Of a stretch of DNA of 46,428 bases, positions 1-9,159 are shown piece after piece. The stretch is from NCBI GenBank assembly GCA_903231505.1, contig CAFBRK010000267.1:1-46428 (forward strand), written 5' to 3'. The notes beneath the pieces were generated by a model that ran no database searches, was not told where the DNA came from, and worked only from the letters and a program-made list of their open reading frames with translations. A program made the position numbers and the translations under genes. Numbering within the stretch: the stretch's first letter is position 1; each line of letters opens with the position of its first letter. This DNA comes from Olavius algarvensis associated proteobacterium Delta 3 (lineage in GTDB: Bacteria > Desulfobacterota > Desulfobacteria > Desulfobacterales > CAFBRK01).

Positions 1-16
1 CACGCCCCATCATAAT

Positions 17-116
17 CGGTTACCTCAGTGCTCGAGTGGTTTATGAACACCTAGCAACTAAAACCATGCGATTCAATGGCTATTTGGGCAACAGCCCGTG
101 CAAGACCTGACCCCAT
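17..116. repeat. Terminal inverted repeat, left copy
   Basis: This 100-bp block is the reverse complement of the last 99 bases of the window, with one single-base indel near its inner end (cccgtgcaag here against cccggcaag in the other copy). The inner edge is the string gacctgacccc. From memory, this kind of edge often borders REP-associated or IS200-like elements, but no transposase is present. It fuses directly to the EamA remnant that follows. The same repeat at both ends suggests that assembly stopped at a dispersed element. Confidence 0.85.
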
Positions 117-289
117 TGTCTGCCATGTTCGAAGGATATCACTGGACCGTCAACGCCTTGGTAGGCGTTGCGCTGGTGCTCGCCGGTAATCTGATAATTT
201 TGACACCGCGTTCAACATTCCGCAGGATTTTAAGTCAATTTAGAGACATTTCCGTTTTAAAGGGCGGACGGATTCGGTATTCGAAATAG
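117..289 (+). pseudogene. 3' remnant of an EamA/DMT-family transporter gene
   Basis: Only the last transmembrane helix and tail survive. The translation contains TVNALVGVALVLAGNLIIL followed by TPRS, typical of the C-terminus of EamA (drug/metabolite transporter) proteins, which normally have about 290 residues and ten helices. The reading frame runs open back into the terminal repeat, where a GTG at 98 is available, but the residues before PLSAMFEG come from the repeat. The upstream coding region is therefore missing, either through insertion of the repeat or because the contig ends there. The family call rests on one helix and its flanks. Confidence 0.55.
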
Positions 290-303
290 AAAAAGGATTT
301 AAA

Positions 304-735
304 ATGTCCCGCATAAGAATTCCAAAAAATATCAGCGAGTGGAACGAATTTGGGAAAGATTACCTGCCAGGCCACGTAGGTATTGAAATTCTATCGGTTG
401 GACAGGATGAATTGCGCGCACGGATGAAAGTTCGGCAGAACATATGTGCCCCGAACGGATTTCTGCATGCCGCTTCTGTTGTCGCACTTGCCGATACGGC
501 GTGTGGGTATGCTACTGTCAACAACCTTCCCGAGGGTGCGACGGGTTTCACAACGATTGAACTCAAAACCAATTTTATCGGGACATCCCTCGAGGGTAAT
601 CTTGCTTGCATTGCCAGACCGGCGCATATGGGGAGAACAACCCATGTATGGGATGCGGAGGTATCTGCTGAAGAAGCTGAACGACCTATCGCTTATTTTC
701 GCTGCACCCAGATGATACTCTGGCCGAAAACATAA
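304..735 (+). CDS. PaaI-family hotdog thioesterase
   Basis: The 143-residue product has the length and pattern of PaaI/YbgC-like acyl-CoA thioesterases, which hydrolyse CoA thioesters in the cytoplasm. Visible family features are the central helix region NGFLHAASVVALADTACGYA (residues about 51-70), where PaaI proteins carry their catalytic HGG/acidic region, followed by FTTIELKTNFIG, the usual beta strand after it. The start is supported by an AAGGA about six bases upstream. The gene lies 87 bp before the Fe-S protein on the same strand, so the two may be co-transcribed. The substrate cannot be told from sequence; phenylacetyl-CoA-like or other acyl-CoA esters are usual for the family. Confidence 0.85.
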   Translation: MSRIRIPKNISEWNEFGKDYLPGHVGIEILSVGQDELRARMKVRQNICAPNGFLHAASVVALADTACGYATVNNLPEGATGFTTIELKTNFIGTSLEGNLACIARPAHMGRTTHVWDAEVSAEEAERPIAYFRCTQMILWPKT

Positions 736-822
736 AAAGTGGCGCCAAGGAGTCATTGGCCTCGACCGGAGATCGGGATATCTCTTAGATAGATGCGCAC
801 ATCGAGACCTGAGGTAAACAGA

Positions 823-2337
823 ATGTCCAAACGAAAGTTTTCGACTCTACCCCAAACAGACAGCCCGGAAGACCTGGTGAGACAGGTCGTCGACGCTTGC
901 ACGGATTGTGATTGCTGCCGGTCCATTATGGACACCAGCTGTCTTTTCTTTCCGGAAATCTATACGTTGTGGGATCGGGAACAAGAAACCGGGGAGCAGA
1001 TCACTGCCGAGGAATTTCGGCGGCTTGTGGATCTTTGCAATTTCTGTGCGCTGTGTCCATGTCCCGATATCCGTGCGGATATAATCACGGCCAAAACCCT
1101 TTTCATAGACCGGGAAGGTCTCGCGCCTTATATCCGGACCCTGGAGGATGTTGAGCGTGTAGGGAAGCTCTGCGGCGCCATACCCCGACTTGCCAATTCT
1201 ATGCTGCAATCCAAACCCATTGGTAATCTGATAAAAAAGTCTGCGGGGATCCATGCCAAACGGAAGCTTCCGGTTTTTCCGGAGGAGAGTTTTCCATCAT
1301 GGGCCAGACGTCGGAATCTGAATGAACAACCATCAGAGCATCGTCATCGGAAAGTCGCTTATTTTGCCGGCTGCACCGCCCGGTATTTATTTCCAGATGT
1401 TCCCAAAGCCGTCATCAAGGTTTTTGAAAGGAATCGCATATCGGCATATTACCCTGAGCAAAATTGCTGCGGCATGCCGAGTATGCTGGAAGGCGATCGA
1501 AAACTGACCTTGACCTTTGCCGAGCGCACCGTCTCACACCTGGCCGAGGTTGTATCAGAAGGGTATGATATTGTCTGTTCTTGCCCAACTTGCGGTTTCA
1601 TGCTGAAAAACGCCCTTGTCGAAGGCGCCTACTATTCGAAAGAATATCAGGATCTTGTCGGCGGAGACGAGCGGAGCATGAAGATTCCCGAGGTAAAAAA
1701 GTCCCTCTCGGGTCCGTCCGGCGGGCACCGTCTGCCGACGGAGCTCAATGCCAAATTTGGTGAGCACCATATGACCAGTGAGACGATGAAGGTGGGAAAT
1801 GCAACGGACAGTTCTGTGAACAAGATGCAGCTTCGGGTGCTGGACAAATCCATTTACGGCAAAATTCTCAAAGACGACGGGTATTTCTCCGACATAGATC
1901 CCCTGAAACGGATCGACGTTGCTGAGAGCACGTATGATCTCGGAGAATTTTTACTGAATCTGCACCACCGTGGGGAATTCAACTCCGAATTGGCCCCGGT
2001 TCCCGGGGAGACCGTGTACTATCCGCCTTGCCATCAGCGAGAACAGGAAATCGGTACGCCTTACCTGGACCTCATGGGATTGATCCCCGACTTGTCGATG
2101 AAATCCTTCCCAAGCACTTTCCACTGCTGTGGCATTGCTGGAATCATGGGCTTTAAGCGCGATTTTCATAACGCTTCAATACACATGGGCAGCCGATTGA
2201 TGGCGACGATAAAGCAGTTGGATCCCGACTATCTGATTACCGATTGTCTGAGTTGCCGCTTGCAGTTCAACCAGATGAACACCTACCCTGTCTTGCATCC
2301 TGTTGAAATCCTATGCAAATCATACAATATCCGCTAA
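823..2337 (+). CDS. HdrD/GlpC-like (Fe-S)-binding protein with two CCG domains
   Basis: A 504-residue cytoplasmic or membrane-associated electron-transfer subunit. The N-terminal part holds two cysteine clusters for 4Fe-4S centres, CTDCDCC with a further Cys eight residues on, and CNFCALCPCP. The spacing is not the usual CxxCxxCxxxC in either cluster. Two cysteine-rich CCG domains follow: one with AYFAGCTARYLFPD, QNCCGMPS and CSCPTCG, the second with YYPPCHQRE, HCCGIAG and DCLSCRLQFNQM. CCG domains occur in heterodisulfide reductase HdrB/HdrD, GlpC and GlcF. The ATG at 823 is preferred to one at 793 because GAGG lies eight bases before it. No flavin or FAD oxidase partner is adjacent, so the electron donor is unknown. 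The gene is convergent with maeB, with nine bases between stops. Confidence 0.85.
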   Translation: MSKRKFSTLPQTDSPEDLVRQVVDACTDCDCCRSIMDTSCLFFPEIYTLWDREQETGEQITAEEFRRLVDLCNFCALCPCPDIRADIITAKTLFIDREGLAPYIRTLEDVERVGKLCGAIPRLANSMLQSKPIGNLIKKSAGIHAKRKLPVFPEESFPSWARRRNLNEQPSEHRHRKVAYFAGCTARYLFPDVPKAVIKVFERNRISAYYPEQNCCGMPSMLEGDRKLTLTFAERTVSHLAEVVSEGYDIVCSCPTCGFMLKNALVEGAYYSKEYQDLVGGDERSMKIPEVKKSLSGPSGGHRLPTELNAKFGEHHMTSETMKVGNATDSSVNKMQLRVLDKSIYGKILKDDGYFSDIDPLKRIDVAESTYDLGEFLLNLHHRGEFNSELAPVPGETVYYPPCHQREQEIGTPYLDLMGLIPDLSMKSFPSTFHCCGIAGIMGFKRDFHNASIHMGSRLMATIKQLDPDYLITDCLSCRLQFNQMNTYPVLHPVEILCKSYNIR

Positions 2338-2346
2338 GAGATACAC

Positions 2347-4650
2347 TCAGAATCCTTCTGAACCGTTTAAATCTATTTCACAATACGGCGCTTTGGCCTG
2401 CTCCAGCCGCTGCATCTGGGCGACGGTGATGGCGATAACGTTGACGACATTTTCCATTTCGGTATTGCGCTGCAGAACGTTGAACGGTTTGCTGATACCC
2501 ATTAGCAGTGGCCCCACGGCCTTGGCCCCCCCCAGGCGTTCCAGCAGCTTGTAAGCCATGTTGCCGGATGACAGGTCAGGGAAAATCAGCACATTGGCCG
2601 CTTTCCCCAAGCGGTTGAACGGAAACTGTTCGGACAGCGTTTCGGTCACAACGGCCGTGTCGGCCTGCATTTCTCCATCGACCAAAAGCCCCGGTCGGCA
2701 CCGTCGCACAATTCCAACCGCATGTGCCACCCTGCGGGCATTGGCGTCACGGACGCTGCCGAAATTCGAATAGGAAAGCATGGCCACCCGAGGTTCCATA
2801 TTGAAAAACTCCGCCATCTCTGCCGCCAGGATAGCAATCTCCGCCACGGTCTCTGCATCCGGACAAATATTGACGGTGGTGTCGGCCAACAGGTACGAAC
2901 GATTTTTTATAATCATCAGATACAAACCGGACACCTTGGAAACCCCGGGCCGCCTGGGAATGACCTGAAGAACCGGGCGGATAGCGTTCGGGTAGCTCTG
3001 ATCGATACCGTGTACCTGACCGTCGACCATACCCTCATGGACCATCATGGCCCCAAAGACATAGGGGTTGCGCAGTTGCCGGCGGGTTTCCGTCATGGTC
3101 CACCCTTTGCGGCTGCGCATGTGGAACAATTTTTCGGAAAAGGCGTCGAAATAGCCATTGTCTGCCGGATCGATGATCTCAAATCCGTCTACAGGAATTT
3201 GAAGCTCCGCGGTCAGCCCATTGATGCGCCGGTTGTTGCCTAAAAGCAATGGATGCGCGATGCCTTCTCTGAAGGCCTGATAGGCCGCTCGCAAAATTAC
3301 CGGATGTTCGCCCTCGGGCAGAACGATGCGTTTGGAATTCTGCTGGGCGGTGGTGATGATGCTCCGCATGGTTTCGCGCTCGGGACCCAATGTCGCCTCC
3401 AGGCGATGGGTATATTCGACGGTGTCGAGCGCGATGCTCCCGGCGACTCCACTTTCGACCGCTGCCGCCGCCACGGCAGGCACCACCTTGAGCAAGACCC
3501 GGGTGTCCAGGGGCTTTGGAATAATATAATCGGTTCCGAATTGTATGGGGCTCCCCCCATAGGATCGAATGACAGCATCGGGCACATCTTCCCGGGCAAG
3601 TTCCGCCAGAGCCCTTACAGCCGCCACCTTCATCTCTTCATTGATTGTGGTGGCATGCACATCCAACGCCCCCCTGAAAATATACGGAAATCCCAGAACA
3701 TTGTTGACCTGGTTGGGGTAATCGGAACGGCCGGTGGCCACAATGGCATCGGGTCTGATTTTTTTGGCATGATCATAGTCGATTTCCGGATCCGGATTGG
3801 CCAGGGCAAAGATAATCGGCCGGGCGTTCATACTGGCGATCATCGCTTCGGTAAACGCATCTTTTACGGATAGTCCCACCAGCATATCGGCGTCGACCAC
3901 AGCCTTTTCGAGGTGCCGTTTGCTTGTTTCCAGAGCAAATTCGGATTTGTACCGGTTCATCCCCTCCTGTCGACCGCGGTAAATTACCCCTCTGGAATCG
4001 ACCATGATCAGATTTTTCTTCCGGACGCCGAGTTGCACGTAAAGCCTCGCACAGGCTATCCCGGCCGCACCGGCACCGTTTATCACAACCCGCAGGTCTT
4101 CAATCCGTCGATCGGTCAAGGCGACGGCATTCAGCAGGGCCGCGCCGGAAATAATCGCGGTCCCGTGCTGGTCGTCGTGAAAAACAGGGATATCCATCTG
4201 GCGCTGCAACTGCTCTTCAATGTAAAAGCAGTCCGGGGCGCGAATATCCTCCAGATTGATACCGCCAAAGGTCGGTTCCAACAATTTAACGGTATGGATG
4301 AACTCGTCCGTATCGGTGGTGTTGATTTCGATGTCGAACACGTCGATATTCGCAAAACGCTTGAACAGGACGGCTTTCCCCTCCATGACCGGTTTTGCGG
4401 CCAGGGGGCCGATATCGCCCAGGCCCAGAACCGCGGTCCCGTTGGTGATGACAGCGATTAGATTTCCACGGGTAGTGTAATCAAACGCGCATTCGGGATT
4501 CTTTTCAATATCCAGACAAGGCACGGCGACACCGGGCGTATAGGCGAGGCTGAGATCGGTCTGGGTGAGGCAGGGTTTGGTAGGGACCACTTCGATTTTT
4601 CCCGGACGGGGCTCTCGGTGATACTGCCGTGGGGCATCATCATTGCGCAT
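2347..4650 (-). CDS. maeB: NADP-dependent malic enzyme fused to phosphotransacetylase-like domain (MaeB type)
   Basis: The 767-residue protein matches the multimodular MaeB architecture. Residues about 1-425 are the malic enzyme part, with SLAYTPGVAVPC, the lysine/aspartate segment VFHDDQHGTAII and the nucleotide-binding loop INGAGAAGIACARLY. Residues about 430-760 form a phosphotransacetylase-like domain (IVLPEGEHPVILRAA, GISKPFNVL), which in known MaeB proteins is regulatory and binds acetyl-CoA rather than acting as an active Pta. It converts malate to pyruvate and CO2 with reduction of NAD(P)+. The start has AGGAGA seven bases upstream. It lies downstream of the MBL gene on the same strand, separated by a strong hairpin, so it is probably transcribed on its own. 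Confidence 0.95.
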   Translation of the reverse strand: MRNDDAPRQYHREPRPGKIEVVPTKPCLTQTDLSLAYTPGVAVPCLDIEKNPECAFDYTTRGNLIAVITNGTAVLGLGDIGPLAAKPVMEGKAVLFKRFANIDVFDIEINTTDTDEFIHTVKLLEPTFGGINLEDIRAPDCFYIEEQLQRQMDIPVFHDDQHGTAIISGAALLNAVALTDRRIEDLRVVINGAGAAGIACARLYVQLGVRKKNLIMVDSRGVIYRGRQEGMNRYKSEFALETSKRHLEKAVVDADMLVGLSVKDAFTEAMIASMNARPIIFALANPDPEIDYDHAKKIRPDAIVATGRSDYPNQVNNVLGFPYIFRGALDVHATTINEEMKVAAVRALAELAREDVPDAVIRSYGGSPIQFGTDYIIPKPLDTRVLLKVVPAVAAAAVESGVAGSIALDTVEYTHRLEATLGPERETMRSIITTAQQNSKRIVLPEGEHPVILRAAYQAFREGIAHPLLLGNNRRINGLTAELQIPVDGFEIIDPADNGYFDAFSEKLFHMRSRKGWTMTETRRQLRNPYVFGAMMVHEGMVDGQVHGIDQSYPNAIRPVLQVIPRRPGVSKVSGLYLMIIKNRSYLLADTTVNICPDAETVAEIAILAAEMAEFFNMEPRVAMLSYSNFGSVRDANARRVAHAVGIVRRCRPGLLVDGEMQADTAVVTETLSEQFPFNRLGKAANVLIFPDLSSGNMAYKLLERLGGAKAVGPLLMGISKPFNVLQRNTEMENVVNVIAITVAQMQRLEQAKAPYCEIDLNGSEGF

Positions 4651-4775
4651 GTGGATCTCCTGATTCAGATCTGTGAAAATGATTCAAAAAAGGGAAATTG
4701 TTCTTTGCCGACTTCTCGAAACCGAAAATCAGGTATTAAAATTTTGGAAAGCCCCGTATTTTGACTTCAGAAAGA

Positions 4776-4800
4776 TACCGCCAGGTGAGGCCTGGCGGTA
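4776..4800 (-). terminator. Rho-independent terminator after the MBL hydrolase gene
   Basis: A perfect 10-bp stem (TACCGCCAGG with CCTGGCGGTA) encloses a 5-nt loop. Read on the minus strand it is followed by a T-rich stretch (ATCTTTCTG). It lies 52 bp after the stop of the MBL gene and about 125 bp before the maeB start. Confidence 0.75.
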
Positions 4801-4851
4801 CAGGAATAACCAATCTGCTCCACTGCTCCTTTCTTCGATCATCACTTCGTT

Positions 4852-5481
4852 TTACGTCTGTTCCAGAACAACAACCTCGATTTTCCCTTCCAGGGCGGAC
4901 TTGAAGGTTTCGGCGTCCGAAGTATCCCCGACGATAGCGCCATAATGCATGGGGATGGCGATCTGTGGTTGAATGGCCAGGGCGGCCTCGACGGCTTCTG
5001 CGGCCGTCATGACATACGTACCGGATATCGGCAGCAGGGCGATGTCCGTCTTGAGTCCGCTCATTTCCGGGATGTAATCGGTGTCCCCGGCATGGTAGAT
5101 ACGCACCCCGTCCATTTCCACGATGAACCCGAGCCACCCCTTTTCTTTGGGATGAAACGACTTGTCCACATTGTACGCCGGCAATGCTTCTATGGTAACT
5201 CCCTCTACGGTGATGTGTTCACCGGGGGTGAGGATTTGGACATCCCCGGACAGCTTGGTCGCGGAGTCCTTTTCGGTGATGACTTTCGTGCCGGGGACTT
5301 GCACCTTTGACACATCGTCCGGTGAGCAGTGGTCGAAATGCTCATGGGTCACCAGCACCAGGTCTGCCGGGGCGCCGGAACCGATCTGATAGGGATCTAT
5401 GTAGATGGTTTTGGATCCTTCGATCCGAAAGCTGTCGTGCCCCAGCCACTTGATATTGATGATCATTTCTTGAGGTGTCAT
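4852..5481 (-). CDS. UPF0173-like MBL-fold metal-dependent hydrolase
   Basis: The 209-residue product is the short metallo-beta-lactamase fold of the UPF0173/YtkL group. The metal-binding motif THEHFDHC (from about residue 45) is present, preceded by IDPYQIGSGAPADLVLVTH. Later landmarks are YHAGDTDYI, with the metal-bridging Asp, and IPMHYGAIVG, with the last His. No signal peptide is seen, so it should be cytoplasmic. The ATG at 5481 has AGGAGGGAGG just upstream; a second Met five codons in is also possible. The physiological substrate of this family is not established. It is divergent from the HIT/GalT-like operon, sharing a 195-bp intergenic region. Confidence 0.88.
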   Translation of the reverse strand: MTPQEMIINIKWLGHDSFRIEGSKTIYIDPYQIGSGAPADLVLVTHEHFDHCSPDDVSKVQVPGTKVITEKDSATKLSGDVQILTPGEHITVEGVTIEALPAYNVDKSFHPKEKGWLGFIVEMDGVRIYHAGDTDYIPEMSGLKTDIALLPISGTYVMTAAEAVEAALAIQPQIAIPMHYGAIVGDTSDAETFKSALEGKIEVVVLEQT

Positions 5482-5676
5482 TTTCCCCTCCCTCCTATGG
5501 CGGGTGTTGGATAGTTGCCACCCACGCTAATTTAGGTTTTGTTGGCTGTCAAGATTTCAGTCATCGTTCACGTTTGCCCCTGGAACCCATCTTGCCAAGT
5601 TCTGGATAATCGCCTAAAATAAATATGTCGAACCTGAAAAGCACCTCGGACGCCTGGCTATCAAGAAAGAGATGAT

Positions 5677-7311
5677 ATGAAGCTGCAAACCTGTGTGGCG
5701 CCCACCGGCGAGTTTGTTATCGGCAAACACGAACCCAGTTTTACCGTCGATAATTTTCGAGAGACAGATACCATCCTGTCCCTGGGAGAACTGGCAGGTG
5801 GCCAGCCCGTCATGAACACGGTGAATTTCCCCAACGGCGCTGTCGAAGTGACCGGTGCCGATGGTGTGATCGAAGTCGCCAATCCCTTCCCCTTTCGAGG
5901 TGCGACCTACATTTTGCAAAAATCTGCCGACCGCTGTGCAAGCGACCCCACCCGGATTTCCCTTCCCACGCCGGCCGGGACATCCTTTCATGGGTTTATC
6001 CGGCATTTGCTCGCCGAAAAAGAGATTTCCGACGAGCGGCTGGACCAGATATTTCGAGATCTGCCGGCTTCGATCAAGATCGCTCTGGCCACCACGTCAA
6101 CGGATCCTGAAGATCTCATCCGACTGGCGCATAGCTGCGGTAAGTTTGTGTGCGATTCCGGAAGCGGACAACCTGTTGGGCTTCGTTTTAAAGAAAGGCG
6201 CCATGGGGTCATGAATCCTGCCACGGAAGACCACTTTCTTTTTGAGACCATTGCAAACAATTGGTATCTACCGAACGTTTATAAGGAGGTGATGGTGCTG
6301 CGCCCCGGTGTTCAGGGCGGCAGTGAGATCGTGGGCGAATGGCGAGATCCGGATTCCGATAGTCATGTATTCGAGTATCTGCGGCGGAACAGTTATATTC
6401 CCTGGGGACACTATGCTGCCAACATGGCCCATGATGCCATTCGCTACCGAACGGAAGACCTGACGCTGAACGACATGTTCGGCATGCGCCATCTTTATTA
6501 TCAGCGAACATTCGTTCGCATGGCAAAAGCGCTGAACCTGCATGTGCCGACATCCCCAGGCGGACTCTCGGTTCAAGATATGGAAATTCTACGAGAGGCG
6601 AGCCTGAACACCATGATCTCAGGTATCCCGATTCCGTTTGCGAGCACCTTATGGGGGTGGAATTTCGGTTTTGACTATGCTCCCAGCAGGTATCGCCTTC
6701 ATGCGTCACATCAGCAAATTCATCAGCAATATGCGCTGGTGCCGGATACGGTCCGATCCGAAATATCTCCCGCTGGATCGATGCCGTCTTATGGCTGTGC
6801 CGGGCTGATTGGAGAGTTCATCGACAGATATCGGGACGACATGGGTGTCTCATTTTTCCCCGCTTACCTGGACGCCATCAAACGCAATCGTCGTATGGAC
6901 GGCGCCACGGATCGGCCCCAGAGCCTGGTTGTTTTCCAGGATGAACGGGTTATGGTGTTTGTGCCGAAAGCCCAAACCTCCCAGTGGGAGCTGCAAGTCA
7001 TGCCGCTGGTTCCGGTCGGGCATATTCTGGAAGCAGACACGGACATGCGCCGTTCCCTGGACAGGGCCATCTATGCGGCCATTCAGGTGTTGAGCCGACT
7101 GGGGGCCAGAATGGTCACTGTTTTAGAATATCCCAAGCGGTTCGACCGCTTTGACTCCGATCAACACCTTCTCTATGCGTTTCTGCCTCGGATGCCGGAA
7201 TCCCCGGGGGCGTTCAGTGAGGCCCAGTTGCGATGGGTGAACGGGCATTACCCGGAGGATTTCGCGGCTGTCTGCCGGGATAAGCTGGCCTCCGTCCCTG
7301 ACATTTCATGA
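5677..7311 (+). CDS. HIT/GalT-superfamily-like protein of unknown substrate
   Basis: A 544-residue protein that I cannot assign with certainty. The C-terminal third resembles the galactose-1-phosphate uridylyltransferase/HIT fold: a histidine-glutamine segment LHASHQQIHQQYALVP (about residues 347-362), a strand-rich region WELQVMPLVPVGHI, and a final segment LLYAFLPRMPESPGAFSE followed by PEDFAAV, recalling the GalT tail. The CxxC zinc motif of classical GalT is absent, and the first about 200 residues have no recognisable family. The superfamily transfers or hydrolyses nucleotidyl groups. It heads an operon with SurE 22 bp downstream, then a glycosyltransferase and a flavoprotein, so a nucleotide-sugar or nucleotide-scavenging role is possible. 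The superfamily assignment is tentative. Confidence 0.55.
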   Translation: MKLQTCVAPTGEFVIGKHEPSFTVDNFRETDTILSLGELAGGQPVMNTVNFPNGAVEVTGADGVIEVANPFPFRGATYILQKSADRCASDPTRISLPTPAGTSFHGFIRHLLAEKEISDERLDQIFRDLPASIKIALATTSTDPEDLIRLAHSCGKFVCDSGSGQPVGLRFKERRHGVMNPATEDHFLFETIANNWYLPNVYKEVMVLRPGVQGGSEIVGEWRDPDSDSHVFEYLRRNSYIPWGHYAANMAHDAIRYRTEDLTLNDMFGMRHLYYQRTFVRMAKALNLHVPTSPGGLSVQDMEILREASLNTMISGIPIPFASTLWGWNFGFDYAPSRYRLHASHQQIHQQYALVPDTVRSEISPAGSMPSYGCAGLIGEFIDRYRDDMGVSFFPAYLDAIKRNRRMDGATDRPQSLVVFQDERVMVFVPKAQTSQWELQVMPLVPVGHILEADTDMRRSLDRAIYAAIQVLSRLGARMVTVLEYPKRFDRFDSDQHLLYAFLPRMPESPGAFSEAQLRWVNGHYPEDFAAVCRDKLASVPDIS

Positions 7312-7333
7312 AATCGATCAAAAAGGGAAACGG

Positions 7334-8059
7334 TTGAAGATCGTTCTGACCAACGATGACGGCTATGGTGCACCAGGTCTGGAAGCACTTGCCGACTGCT
7401 TTGACAAAGAAGTGGATCTCTGGGTGGTGGCCCCGTCCGAAGCCCTGTCCGGTGTCGGACATCGTGTGACCACCCGCGAGCCGATTCCAGCATGGACCGG
7501 CGGATTTCGGAAAATCCGCCTGGGCGGGACTCCAGCCGATTGTGTCCGCGTTGCGCTGAAGCGCCTTTGCCCGGATGCCGACTGGGTGATTGCCGGAATC
7601 AATCCCGGCGCCAACCTGGGTTCGGATGTCTACCAGTCCGGAACGGTGGCGGCGGCCCGCGAAGCCGCAATTCTTGGCCATCGCGCCATAGCGATCTCAC
7701 AGTATATTTCCAGAAACGGAGAGCTTGACTGGAACGCCACAGGCCATCACGCACGCAACGTACTCACGTACCTACTATCCAGGGATCTCGATCCCGGTTT
7801 TTTCTGGAACGTGAATCTGCCGCATCCCCTTGATATCGACACCCCCCCCGACTACGTCCACTGTCCACTGGACAAACTTCCCCATGATTATGATTATCGC
7901 AAGGAAGGGGAGGCGTATGTTTACGAGGGGATTATCCATGAGCGCCCCCGGGAAACCGGGCGGGATGTGGATGTCTGTTTCGGGGGAAATGTCGCGATTA
8001 CCCGGTGCGGCGTGGAGGTTGTCGGGCAGAATTCCGGCCGGCCGGGAGAAATCCCGTGA
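7334..8059 (+). CDS. surE: 5'/3'-nucleotidase SurE
   Basis: The 241-residue protein carries the SurE signatures: N-terminal metal-binding NDDGYGAPGL, GHRVTT, GGTPADCVRVAL and INPGANLGSDVYQSGTVAAA. SurE is a metal-dependent phosphatase that removes phosphate from nucleoside 5'- and 3'-monophosphates and short polyphosphates. It starts with TTG at 7334, the only start that keeps the conserved first strand KIVLTNDDG; AAGGG lies about six bases upstream. Its TGA overlaps the GTG of the next gene by four bases, indicating translational coupling. In many bacteria surE sits beside pcm or nlpD; here it is instead between a HIT/GalT-like gene and a glycosyltransferase. Confidence 0.93.
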   Translation: MKIVLTNDDGYGAPGLEALADCFDKEVDLWVVAPSEALSGVGHRVTTREPIPAWTGGFRKIRLGGTPADCVRVALKRLCPDADWVIAGINPGANLGSDVYQSGTVAAAREAAILGHRAIAISQYISRNGELDWNATGHHARNVLTYLLSRDLDPGFFWNVNLPHPLDIDTPPDYVHCPLDKLPHDYDYRKEGEAYVYEGIIHERPRETGRDVDVCFGGNVAITRCGVEVVGQNSGRPGEIP

Positions 8060-9159
8060 CGGTTCCGCCAGCGGCCATTGCCTGGTTCGTATCGCCCCAC
8101 GGATTCGGACACGCGGCACGGGCTGGGGCCGTCATGGAAGCCATCTTCGACCTGGACGCGTCTGTTCGGTTCGAGGTGTTCACGACAATTCCGGCATGGT
8201 TTTTTCAGGAAACCCTCAACAGCGACTTTGGATACCATGTTCTCGAAACCGATATCGGCTTCGTACAGAAAACCCCGTTTGAAGCCGATGTGAAGGAGAC
8301 GTTTCAGGCTCTGGATCGTTTTCTGCCCTTTCCTGAAGATCGGCTGCAGGCTCTTGCCCGTCAGGTTCGGGATCTGACCTGCCGCCTGGTGGTGTGCGAC
8401 ATTTCCGCCCTGGGGATCCGCGTTGCCCAAACCGCCCAACTCCCTTCGGTACTCGTGGAGAATTTCACCTGGGACTGGATCTATCGAAATTATGACGATC
8501 CCTCACCGATCCTGGGCACCTGCGCCAGCTATCTGAACCAGTGCTATCAATCCGTGGATCATCACATCCAGACCGAACCGATCTGCCACCGTCAACCGGC
8601 GGCCCTGACGGTCGGTCCGGCCAGCCGCAAAATACGGAACCCTCGTGCGGTCACACGACGGCAACTAGAGGTCGAAGCAGAGCAGATACTGGTATTGATC
8701 ACCACCGGTGGGGTCCCGAAAGACCGCCCGCCCATGGATGCGCTTAAACAGTTTCAGAGCATCCAGTTTGTCGTTCCCGGGTTGACCGAAACAGTTCGGG
8801 AAGATAATGTGCTCTGTCTGAAAAACACATCGTCATTTTATCACCCCGACCTGGTGGCGGCGGCCGATGCGGTCATCGGGAAAGCCGGTTACAGTACCAT
8901 TGCCGAAGTCTTCCACTCCGGGGTGCCGTTCGGATATGTCTCCCGGCCCGAGTTCCCGGAGTCCAGGGTGCTGGCCGGATTCATCGAGACCGAAATGACC
9001 GGCATCCCCATCGATCGACGCACGTTTCATTCGGGAGCTTGGGAAACAGAACTTGGGCGTTTGTTGCGTATGCCCCGCCGGTGGCCCGGTGCATCAAACG
9101 GGGCGGTTCAAATAGCAGAATATATCTTGAATTTGATTCACCAGTCAAAGGAGATCTGA
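8056..9159 (+). CDS. MurG/GT28-like glycosyltransferase-fold protein
   Basis: A 367-residue two-domain protein. The N-terminal glycine-rich loop SPHGFGHAARAGAVMEAI and the C-terminal donor-binding region ADAVIGKAGYSTIAEVFHSG match the GT-B fold of MurG-like (GT28) transferases and of the glycosyltransferase-like domain found in L-arabinokinases. The start chosen is GTG at 8056, inside a GTGA overlap with the surE stop and with GGGAGAA upstream; a longer in-frame ATG at 8005 lies inside surE. No membrane segment is evident. The acceptor sugar or lipid is unknown. Co-transcription with surE and the flavoprotein gene, which starts immediately after the stop, is very likely. Confidence 0.75.
   Translation: MTVPPAAIAWFVSPHGFGHAARAGAVMEAIFDLDASVRFEVFTTIPAWFFQETLNSDFGYHVLETDIGFVQKTPFEADVKETFQALDRFLPFPEDRLQALARQVRDLTCRLVVCDISALGIRVAQTAQLPSVLVENFTWDWIYRNYDDPSPILGTCASYLNQCYQSVDHHIQTEPICHRQPAALTVGPASRKIRNPRAVTRRQLEVEAEQILVLITTGGVPKDRPPMDALKQFQSIQFVVPGLTETVREDNVLCLKNTSSFYHPDLVAAADAVIGKAGYSTIAEVFHSGVPFGYVSRPEFPESRVLAGFIETEMTGIPIDRRTFHSGAWETELGRLLRMPRRWPGASNGAVQIAEYILNLIHQSKEI

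Noticed and set aside
2722..3873. Long plus-strand frames opposite maeB
   Set aside because: They are antisense shadows of a fully recognisable malic enzyme gene.
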